Of a DNA stretch of 6,431 nucleotides, positions 1-5,562 are shown one piece after another; within the stretch, counting starts at the first letter, position 1; each line of letters starts with the position of its first letter. The notes beneath the pieces were generated by a model. It was given only the letters and a program-made list of their open reading frames with translations, made no database searches and was not told the origin of the DNA. This stretch comes from Clostridia bacterium (GTDB taxonomy: Bacteria > Bacillota > Clostridia > Oscillospirales > Acutalibacteraceae). The stretch is taken from NCBI GenBank assembly GCA_900769375.1, contig CAAGGN010000015.1, positions 1-6,431 of the forward strand, given 5' to 3'. The translations under genes and the position numbers were made by a program.

Positions 1-744
1 GAGTACCGTCAGGCCGTTCCTACCTTCTGGCCCCAGCAAATTGAATGGCAGCATTTTGGTAGCTTTGCAATTCCCAAAAACTACGTTGAGGCTTTTACCG
101 CCGCTAATCTCGGCAATTTATTCTTAAACACCCTCTATGTAGGTCTTGTTTCCACAGTGCTGAGCCTTGTTATTACTGTGCTTTCGGCCTTTGCCTTTGC
201 ACGTTTGGAATTTAAGGGCAAGGAAGTCCTTTTCGGCGCTTTACTGGCTACAATGATGATTCCCGGAGAATTGTTTACCATTACTAACTATATAACGGTA
301 AATAACCTTGGTTGGATGCATACATTTACAGCACTTATAGTTCCGTTCCTTGTTAGCGTATTCTATATTTACCTTTTACGTCAGAACTTTATGCAAATAC
401 CCAATGAACTCTATCTTGCCGCTAAGGTTGACGGAACGAGTGATATAAAATATTTGTGGAAAGTTATGATTCCCTTAGCCCTTCCCACCCTTATCTCTAT
501 CACTATCCTTAAAATGATGGGCGCCTGGAACTCTTACATTTGGCCTAAATTGGTAGCAAATGATGATGCTCACCAGTTAATTACCAATGGTTTGCGTAAT
601 GCCTTTACCGATACCTCGGGTCAGGCCAATTACCCCGTTCAGATGGCAGCCGTTGCTATCGTATCTGCACCGCTATTCTTAGTTTTCCTCTGCTTGCGCA
701 AGTACATTATGTCGGGCGTTAGCCGTAGCGGTATAAAAGGTTAA
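1..744 (+). CDS. Carbohydrate ABC transporter permease, MalG/CUT1 type (5' partial)
   Basis: This is one of the two membrane subunits that would form the channel of a binding-protein-dependent sugar importer. The frame is open from base 1, so the start lies upstream; a GTG at 157 in the same frame is an internal Val codon, because the residues before it continue the family pattern (a periplasmic-loop-like segment, then the NTLYVGLVST helix). 247 residues are visible, and the family is usually about 270-300, so roughly 30-50 are missing. Hydrophobic segments lie near visible residues 43-67, 76-100, 108-126, 158-177 and 213-233. The cytoplasmic EAA loop that docks on the ATPase is clear at about 134-164 (NELYLAAKVDG, then IPLALP), as is the WNSYIWP motif at 175-181. 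The C-terminal tail is basic, as usual for MalG-like proteins. It ends in tandem stops (TAA TAG). The solute-binding protein follows directly, so they belong to one importer. No ATPase gene is visible, and many CUT1 systems share one encoded elsewhere. The substrate cannot be read from the sequence. Confidence 0.95.
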   Translation, partial: EYRQAVPTFWPQQIEWQHFGSFAIPKNYVEAFTAANLGNLFLNTLYVGLVSTVLSLVITVLSAFAFARLEFKGKEVLFGALLATMMIPGELFTITNYITVNNLGWMHTFTALIVPFLVSVFYIYLLRQNFMQIPNELYLAAKVDGTSDIKYLWKVMIPLALPTLISITILKMMGAWNSYIWPKLVANDDAHQLITNGLRNAFTDTSGQANYPVQMAAVAIVSAPLFLVFLCLRKYIMSGVSRSGIKG

Positions 745-770
745 TAGACATCGTTTAAATATGTCTGTTA
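742..770 (+). promoter_or_regulatory. Stem-loop between permease and binding-protein genes
   Basis: The permease stop codon and the bases after it form a 10-bp stem with one G-U pair: 742-751 (TAATAGACAT) pairs with 761-770 (ATGTCTGTTA) around a 9-base loop. An A-rich stretch follows rather than a T run, so it does not look like an intrinsic terminator. In ABC importer operons, stem-loops beside the binding-protein gene often mark mRNA processing or protect mRNA ends, letting the binding protein be made in excess over the membrane parts. That role is inferred here. Confidence 0.5.
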
Positions 771-793
771 TATATTAAAAAAACAAAAAACAG

Positions 794-799
794 AAAGGA
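794..799 (+). promoter_or_regulatory. Ribosome binding site of the binding-protein gene
   Basis: AAAGGA lies 10 bases before the ATG at 810. Another ATG at 800 directly abuts this site in a different frame and opens a 27-codon reading frame ending at 883. It is too close to the site to be used, and the 810 start gives a complete lipoprotein signal peptide, so 810 is chosen. Confidence 0.75.
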
Positions 800-809
800 A
801 TGAAAAGCT

Positions 810-2234
810 ATGTCAAAAAGAATCATAGCAATACTCTTAACTCTCGTTTTAGCGCTTGGTATGTTCGCTATTGCAGGTTGTAAGGGTGGCAGCAATGCCA
901 AAAATGCCTTTGTGGTTCCCAAGGAAGGATTTAATCCCGATGAGGCGGTAGAAATTACCTTTACTCATACCATGGGCGCCAAGCTTCAAGGTGTGCTTGA
1001 CACATATATTGAAGAATTCAATAAGATTTACCCCAACATTACCATCACCCATCAGTCAGCAGGCGGCTGGGCAGATATCAACGGTCAGATTAATACCGAA
1101 ATCGCCGGTGGTACTCAGCCCAATATCGCATACTGCTATCCTGACCACGTAGCTATGTATAACATTGCTAAGTCGGTTGTAACCCTTGATAACCTTATTG
1201 CCAGTGATTTCGTAATCCCCGGCACCGAGGAAGTTTTAGGTCTTACCGATGCTCAGAAGAAGGACTTTATCGAGAGCTACTACAATGAAGGTATCGTTTA
1301 CGGCGATGACCAGATGTATACCATGCCTCTCAATAAATCTACCGAAGTTTTATACTATGACAAGACATTCTTCGAGAAGAATAATCTTAAAGTTCCTGAG
1401 ACTTGGGACGAGCTTTGGGATACCTGCGAAAAGATTTTAGCTATCGACCCCGATTGCTATCCTCTTGGCTACGATGCTGAGGACAACTGGTTTATCACCC
1501 TCTGCGAGCAGATGGAAACCGGCTTCACCAGCGCTGAGGACGGCGGTCAGTATCTCTTCAATAATAAAGAAAACAAAGCATTCGTTAAGGAATTGCGCGA
1601 ATATTATCAGAAGGGCTACTTCACCACTCAGGAGCTCTACGGAAGCTATACTTCTAACCTCTTCGTAGAAACCACCGATACCCGTTGCTATATGTGCGTT
1701 GGTTCTTCAGGCGGCGCTTCCTATCAGATGTCCAATAACGATACAGGCGACGGCACCTTTGCTTTCGAGGTAGGCGTAGCACCCATTCCTCAGTATAGCG
1801 AAGATAACCGCAAGGTTATTTCTCAGGGACCCAGTCTTTGCATTCTTAAGGGCGCTAACACTACCGACCAGCAGGTTATGGCTTCTTGGCTCTTTGTTAA
1901 GTTCCTCTGCACCAACGTAGAATTCCAGGCAGAGTTCTCTATGGCTTCAGGTTATATGCCCGTTCTTAAGTCCGTTGTTGAAAACGAGAACTATGCAGCT
2001 TGGCTTGCTAAGGGCAACGGCTACGAGTATTTAGTTGCTAAGTGCGTTCAGGTTGGTATTGACGGTCGTGACGATTACTTCGTATCTCCCGCATTCAACG
2101 GTTCTTCTACCGCTCGTACTCAGGCAGGTTCTCTCCTCCTCAAGTGCTTAAGCGGTGAGGCAGCTGACGATAAGGCAGTTGACGCTTTAATCGATAGCGC
2201 ATTCCAGGACGCTCTTGACGAGTGCGAATATTAA
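810..2234 (+). CDS. Extracellular solute-binding lipoprotein, family 1 (CUT1 sugar importer)
   Basis: This is the receptor subunit that captures the substrate outside the cell and delivers it to the permease pair. The N-terminus is a lipoprotein signal peptide: basic MSKR, a hydrophobic core, and lipobox IAGC with Cys24 as the lipidated residue, so it is membrane-anchored on the outer face. The mature part follows the family 1 pattern: a first beta strand (VEITFTHTMG, about 47-56), a helix ending in FNKIYPNI (70-77), an NTEIAGGTQPNIAY segment (95-108), the hinge-side TMPLNKSTEVLYYDKTFFE region (171-189), PETWDELWDTCEKI (196-209), and the C-terminal FSMASGYMPVLKSV signature (376-389). At 474 residues it is of usual length for the family. 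Many aromatic residues and acidic patches would suit sugar stacking, but the ligand is not identifiable. Lys is mostly AAG, suggesting a well-expressed gene. The nuclease-type lipoprotein gene starts 12 bp after its stop. The family call is firm; substrate unknown. Confidence 0.95.
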   Translation: MSKRIIAILLTLVLALGMFAIAGCKGGSNAKNAFVVPKEGFNPDEAVEITFTHTMGAKLQGVLDTYIEEFNKIYPNITITHQSAGGWADINGQINTEIAGGTQPNIAYCYPDHVAMYNIAKSVVTLDNLIASDFVIPGTEEVLGLTDAQKKDFIESYYNEGIVYGDDQMYTMPLNKSTEVLYYDKTFFEKNNLKVPETWDELWDTCEKILAIDPDCYPLGYDAEDNWFITLCEQMETGFTSAEDGGQYLFNNKENKAFVKELREYYQKGYFTTQELYGSYTSNLFVETTDTRCYMCVGSSGGASYQMSNNDTGDGTFAFEVGVAPIPQYSEDNRKVISQGPSLCILKGANTTDQQVMASWLFVKFLCTNVEFQAEFSMASGYMPVLKSVVENENYAAWLAKGNGYEYLVAKCVQVGIDGRDDYFVSPAFNGSSTARTQAGSLLLKCLSGEAADDKAVDALIDSAFQDALDECEY

Positions 2235-2246
2235 TTTTAACAAGTA

Positions 2247-3584
2247 ATGGTTATGAATATGTGTAAACGACTTTTATCATTATTAGTTGTTCTTTGCCTT
2301 ATAATCGGCTGCTTTGTCGGTTGTAAGGGCAAAGACGGTAGCGGAAACTTTGTTGACTACGTTGCAGAGACTAAACTCGACCAGGATTCCGATACCAAAA
2401 AAATTGAGGTTACCGTTAAGAGTTATATTGATGGTGACACTACCCACTTTAATGCCCCCTCTGATATTGCCGAAAACGGCGTTTTAAAGGCGCGTTATAT
2501 GGGCGTTAATACCCCCGAATCAACGGGTAAAATTGAAGAATGGGGCAAAAAAGCTTCTAACTTCACAAAAGAGAAATTAATGAATGCTAAGTCCATCATC
2601 GTTGAATCAAATGATGATAAGTGGAATGTGGATTCAACCGGCGGACGTCACCTTGTTTATGTATGGTATAAGCCCGCAGATTCTGATGACTACAGATGCT
2701 TAAATCTCGAACTCATTCAGAACGGTTTATCCATTGCTTGCGGTACCACCGCAGACCGTTACGGCGAAGCCGCTTCTGCCGCCTTCCAGCAGGCAAAGAA
2801 CCAGAAGCTTCACGTTTTCTCAGGTGAAAATGACCCCGATTTCTTCTATGGCGATGCCTATGAGCTTGATATCAAGGGTCTTCGCACCAATATTGCCCTT
2901 TATGATAACTTAAAGGTTGCCTTTGAAGGCGTTGTTACCCGCAATAACAACAACTCGGTTTACGTTGAAAGCTATGACGCAGAAACCGATATGTATTACG
3001 GTATGTCGGTTTACTACGGTTACGAAACAGGTGAACTCCTTAATATCCTTAAGGTTGGAAACCTTGTTCGCGTAGTTGGTACTGTTACCTATTATGAAAC
3101 CGGTGGCACCTGGCAGGTATCAGGACTTAGCTTCCGCGAGTTCAAGCCCGAAGACCCCGGCAACACCATCAAAATCAGCGAAGGTCACAAGGCCTCCAAT
3201 AGAGCAACTTCCCCCAGCACCTTCCTAACAGGAACTATTGAGACCGAAGTTATGAAGGAACTTGGCTCTGAAGAAACCGAGATGAAGACCTTTACTTATG
3301 CCGACCTGGCTATGAGCACCTCTATTGCTATGAAGAACTTAAAGGTTATCGATGCCTATACCACCCATAACGGCGGTGATAACGATGGCGCTATGACACT
3401 TACATGTCAAGCAGACGGTACCACGATTGACGTTCGTACCATAGTTCTTTATGATGAAAACGGCAAGATGAAGACCGAAGCCGATTACCTTGGCAAGACC
3501 ATTGACGTAACCGGTATTGTTGATTACTTTAGCGGTAGTTATCAGATTAAGGTGTTCGAAGCTGCGGATATTAATGTACATTAA
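2247..3584 (+). CDS. Lipoprotein with SNase-like nuclease domain and two probable OB-fold-like domains
   Basis: This is probably a surface-anchored phosphodiesterase cutting DNA or RNA near the cell. The signal peptide has two possible lipoboxes, IIGC (Cys22) and FVGC (Cys26). The staphylococcal-nuclease-type domain spans about 52-195. By comparison with the Staphylococcus enzyme, the DGDT motif is at 62-65 (D62, D64), the first catalytic Arg is R83, E91 matches the catalytic Glu43 (in VNTPE, 87-91), and R134 matches Arg87. The Ca-ligand position Asp40 is Asn88 here. The domain ends in the usual QAKNQKLHVFSG segment. Two beta-rich regions follow, about 220-298 and 326-443; the patterns VAFEGVVTR...VGNLVRVVGTV and GKTIDVTGIVDYFSGSYQIK suggest OB folds. 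The protein is much longer than a bare SNase (about 150 residues). It sits 12 bp after the binding-protein gene without a clear ribosome binding site, so translation may be coupled. ATGs at 2247, 2253 and 2259 share the frame, and the true start is uncertain. Nuclease activity is inferred, not shown. Confidence 0.88.
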   Translation: MVMNMCKRLLSLLVVLCLIIGCFVGCKGKDGSGNFVDYVAETKLDQDSDTKKIEVTVKSYIDGDTTHFNAPSDIAENGVLKARYMGVNTPESTGKIEEWGKKASNFTKEKLMNAKSIIVESNDDKWNVDSTGGRHLVYVWYKPADSDDYRCLNLELIQNGLSIACGTTADRYGEAASAAFQQAKNQKLHVFSGENDPDFFYGDAYELDIKGLRTNIALYDNLKVAFEGVVTRNNNNSVYVESYDAETDMYYGMSVYYGYETGELLNILKVGNLVRVVGTVTYYETGGTWQVSGLSFREFKPEDPGNTIKISEGHKASNRATSPSTFLTGTIETEVMKELGSEETEMKTFTYADLAMSTSIAMKNLKVIDAYTTHNGGDNDGAMTLTCQADGTTIDVRTIVLYDENGKMKTEADYLGKTIDVTGIVDYFSGSYQIKVFEAADINVH

Positions 3585-3609
3585 GTGTGATTTTTAATTG
3601 CACTATAAA

Positions 3610-3615
3610 AAGGAG
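3610..3615 (+). promoter_or_regulatory. Strong ribosome binding site of the second lipoprotein gene
   Basis: AAGGAG lies 8 bases before the ATG at 3624, close to ideal, in contrast to the gene before it, which has no recognisable site. The 39-bp gap here (3585-3623) shows no convincing promoter or terminator, so the gene is probably read through from upstream. Confidence 0.85.
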
Positions 3616-3623
3616 ATAAAAAT

Positions 3624-5255
3624 ATGAAAAGAATCATTGCTATGGCGCTTTCCGTTTTAATGCTTCTTACCCTCTTCGTAGGTTGCGGCAAGAACGAAGC
3701 GCTTGAAAGCGCAAAAGCTTACCTTGAAAACATGTATCAGACAGGTAGCAAGGACGAGCCTATGAACCTTATGTCTGACAAAGAGGTTTTGACCGTTGTT
3801 ACCGTTGATGGTAAAACTTATGACGTTGAATGGTCAGTAGAGGTTACCGAAGGCGATAAGGAAGCTGTTAAGGTTTCTGAATCCGATAAGGAAAATACCG
3901 CTGTTATCGATATCCCCGACCTTCCCGAAGCAGACATCCTCTTCACCGCTACTGCTACTATCAAGGATAAGAAGAATAGTGTTGAAGCTAAGTTCGATTA
4001 TAAAGTAATGGGACTCAACGTTGCAGGTGGCGACGCTGAAACTATCCTTAATGACGCTTATGCTCTTAAGGACGGCGAAAAGATGGATGCCCCCAGCACC
4101 CTTACAGGTAAGATTACCAAGATCGACACTCCCTATAGCGCTCAGTATAAGAATATTACTGTAACTATGGTAGTAGATGGCTTCGATGACAAGCCCATTC
4201 AGTGCTATCGCCTTAAGGGCAACGGCGCCGATAAGTTAGCAGTTGGCGATACTATTACCGTTACCGGTACCATCATCAACTATAAGGGCAAGGTTCAGTT
4301 TGATGCAGGAAGCGAAATTAACACCATCGTTAAGGCAGACGGCACTACAACCAATAACAGCACCACTAACACCGGCAACAGCGGCAACACTGGTAACACC
4401 GGCAACACTGGTAACACTGGCAACACTGGCAACAGTGGCAACACCGGCACTATGACTACCTTACCTAATACTTCAAAAACTCCTGCTCAAATTATGAATG
4501 AAGCTTATGCACTTGCAGAAACTGCATTCCTTCCTTATAGAGCTACACTTAAGGGTGAAGTAATAAGTATTGATGATGGTCCAAAAGAAGCATACAGCAA
4601 AACCGTTATTACAGTAACTATGAAGGTTGAAGGCAAAAATATTACTTGCTTTGAAATGTCTGGTAGCAAAGTAAAAGATGTTGCGGTTGGTAAAACTATT
4701 ACAGTTACAGGCCCGATAAAAAATCATTACGGTAAAATTGAGTTTACTTATCATAAGGATAGCGGAACCGAAGTTGTTCTTAATGATGTAACTGGTACTG
4801 CTGCTCCCACGCTAACCCTTTCTGTTGTTGATGCGCCCGTTGCAGGCACAAAATATAAGTTCGGTGTAGTACAGAAAAATCAAAACAACGCATTACTTTA
4901 TTTGACCGGCGCTATGAAGAACACATATTATTTTGAAACAACAACTACAGCATCTGCAGCGATTGATGTAACTCTTGAAGAAACAAGCGGTGGTTACTAT
5001 CTTTCTACCACTATTGGCGGTGCTAAGAAGTATATCAATATGGTTATAAGCGGCACACACGAAAATGCAGTATATCAGGATGCAGCGTCTACTGTTTATA
5101 CCTATGATACAACCCTTAAAACCTTAGTTACAACTTTGAACGCTTCCGATGGCACAGCTAAATATGCATTTGGTTCTGCTAGTAATTATAATACCGTAAG
5201 TCCTTACAACATTGAGGATGATAAAGAAGATTTCTATTGCCACTTCTATAAATAA
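3624..5255 (+). CDS. Modular surface lipoprotein: Ig-like domain, two OB-fold-like domains, unknown C-terminal domain
   Basis: I do not recognise this as a named protein; it looks like a non-enzymatic binding protein on the cell surface. The signal peptide ends in lipobox FVGC with Cys21. Residues about 26-130 resemble a bacterial Ig-like domain (VTVDGKTYDVEWSVEV, later ILFTATATIKD and FDYKV). Residues about 138-235 and 286-385 are two copies of one module. Each begins with a helix (ILNDAYAL / IMNEAYAL), then L-G-I-ID strands, VTM-V-G, a lone Cys (C194 / C342), AVG-TITVTG, and GK-F. This pattern fits OB folds, as in nucleic-acid or sugar binders. A GNT-repeat linker (251-276) joins them. Residues about 396-543 are beta-rich with many Tyr and Thr (GGYYLSTTIGGAKKYINM) and match no family I can name. 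No catalytic motif is visible. Codon use changes at the linker: all 11 Lys codons in the first module are AAG, but only 3 of 12 in the second. It is the last gene before the terminator. Confidence 0.88.
   Translation: MKRIIAMALSVLMLLTLFVGCGKNEALESAKAYLENMYQTGSKDEPMNLMSDKEVLTVVTVDGKTYDVEWSVEVTEGDKEAVKVSESDKENTAVIDIPDLPEADILFTATATIKDKKNSVEAKFDYKVMGLNVAGGDAETILNDAYALKDGEKMDAPSTLTGKITKIDTPYSAQYKNITVTMVVDGFDDKPIQCYRLKGNGADKLAVGDTITVTGTIINYKGKVQFDAGSEINTIVKADGTTTNNSTTNTGNSGNTGNTGNTGNTGNTGNSGNTGTMTTLPNTSKTPAQIMNEAYALAETAFLPYRATLKGEVISIDDGPKEAYSKTVITVTMKVEGKNITCFEMSGSKVKDVAVGKTITVTGPIKNHYGKIEFTYHKDSGTEVVLNDVTGTAAPTLTLSVVDAPVAGTKYKFGVVQKNQNNALLYLTGAMKNTYYFETTTTASAAIDVTLEETSGGYYLSTTIGGAKKYINMVISGTHENAVYQDAASTVYTYDTTLKTLVTTLNASDGTAKYAFGSASNYNTVSPYNIEDDKEDFYCHFYK
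4374..4445 (+). repeat. Eight 9-bp in-frame repeats encoding a Gly-Asn-Thr linker
   Basis: Eight tandem units of GGYAACANY encode GNS or GNT (residues 251-274), joining the two OB-like modules. The units differ mainly at third codon positions, with two ACT-to-AGY changes giving Ser. Because each unit is 9 bp, gain or loss would change linker length without breaking the frame. Such linkers are flexible and occur in extracellular modular proteins. Confidence 0.92.
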
Positions 5256-5281
5256 TCCCCTTTCTGTTTAATAAATAATTC

Positions 5282-5316
5282 AAAAACGGTAACGGCTTAT
5301 CCGTTACCGTTTTTTT
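5282..5316 (+). terminator. Intrinsic terminator of the importer/lipoprotein operon
   Basis: A perfect 10-bp stem, 5286-5295 (ACGGTAACGG) with 5301-5310 (CCGTTACCGT), encloses the 5-base loop CTTAT. Seven T follow the stem arm and five A precede it, so the stem can extend into an A-T pairing. The A run on the left would also act as a U tract on the minus strand, so it could work in both directions. It lies 27 bp after the lipoprotein stop and separates the operon from the next promoter. Confidence 0.95.
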
Positions 5317-5351
5317 ATGTAATATGGCACAGCATATAAAAAACAAATACA

Positions 5352-5395
5352 CACAATATTTGTTCGGAAATGGAATTTTTTTACAAGATATTGTG
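5352..5395. repeat. Imperfect inverted repeat upstream of the promoter (possible operator)
   Basis: CACAATATTTGT (5352-5363) is repeated inverted as ACAAGATATTGTG (5383-5395). Twelve bases pair with one unpaired G (5387), and the spacer is 19 bp. It ends 19 bp before the -35 box, a plausible position for a regulator site. It could instead be a weak AT-rich hairpin left from a second terminator, since a T-rich stretch follows. I cannot match it to a known regulator. Confidence 0.4.
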
Positions 5396-5414
5396 AAAAT
5401 TTTGCTTTTTATTG

Positions 5415-5443
5415 TTGACAGTTATTGAAATTATATATATAAT
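5415..5443 (+). promoter_or_regulatory. Consensus sigma-A promoter for the secreted OB-like protein gene
   Basis: TTGACA (5415-5420) and TATAAT (5438-5443) both match the consensus exactly, with the ideal 17-bp spacer. The 20 bases before the -35 box are A/T tracts resembling an UP element. Transcription should start near 5450. Such a promoter predicts strong expression unless a repressor or leader structure limits it. Confidence 0.92.
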
Positions 5444-5449
5444 ATGTAT

Positions 5450-5487
5450 ATAGGAATATTATGCTATTTTGTCGTAATATGTCCTAT
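5450..5487 (+). promoter_or_regulatory. Hairpin at the predicted 5' end of the transcript
   Basis: The arm 5450-5463 (ATAGGAATATTATG) pairs with 5473-5487 across 14 bp, interrupted only by an unpaired G at 5481 and including one U-G pair. The loop is 9 bases (5464-5472). It starts where the promoter predicts +1. Stem-loops at the extreme 5' end are known to shield mRNAs from 5'-dependent decay; that is the likeliest role. A regulatory leader is also possible. Confidence 0.55.
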
Positions 5488-5503
5488 GGATTTAAGCGAT
5501 GAT

Positions 5504-5531
5504 GGAAGTGGGACCGTACTACCCCGTTTCC
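5504..5531 (+). promoter_or_regulatory. Second leader hairpin before the ribosome binding site
   Basis: GGAAGTGGG (5504-5512) pairs with CCCGTTTCC (5523-5531) in a 9-bp stem with two G-U pairs and a 10-base loop. An unpaired A-rich stretch and the ribosome binding site follow, leaving the site open when this hairpin forms. I compared the leader from memory with common riboswitch cores and saw no clear match. No T run follows, so it is not an intrinsic terminator. Confidence 0.45.
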
Positions 5532-5546
5532 GAAAAAAATAAAAAT

Positions 5547-5553
5547 AAAGGAG
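5547..5553 (+). promoter_or_regulatory. Ribosome binding site that decides the start of the secreted protein
   Basis: AAAGGAG is followed by two in-frame ATGs, at 5557 and 5563. Spacing is 3 bases to the first, too short, and 9 bases to the second, near ideal, so 5563 is chosen. Using 5557 would only add Met-Lys. Confidence 0.85.
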
Positions 5554-5562
5554 ATAATGAAA

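Noticed and set aside
157..744. GTG at 157 as the start of the permease
   Set aside because: The frame is open upstream to base 1 and the earlier residues fit the permease family, so this is an internal Val codon of a gene cut by the window edge.
800..883. 27-codon out-of-frame reading frame starting at the ATG next to the binding-protein ribosome binding site
   Set aside because: The ATG touches the ribosome binding site, the peptide has no recognisable features, and the overlap is explained by chance in an A-rich leader.
4374..4445. CRISPR-like array
   Set aside because: The 9-bp units are directly joined, have no spacers and keep the reading frame of the lipoprotein, so they are a coding linker repeat.
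5488..5562. Known riboswitch (fluoride, c-di-GMP, guanidine or ZTP type) in the leader
   Set aside because: A short GATGATGG stretch resembles part of a fluoride riboswitch, but the other conserved segments and pseudoknot are not seen.
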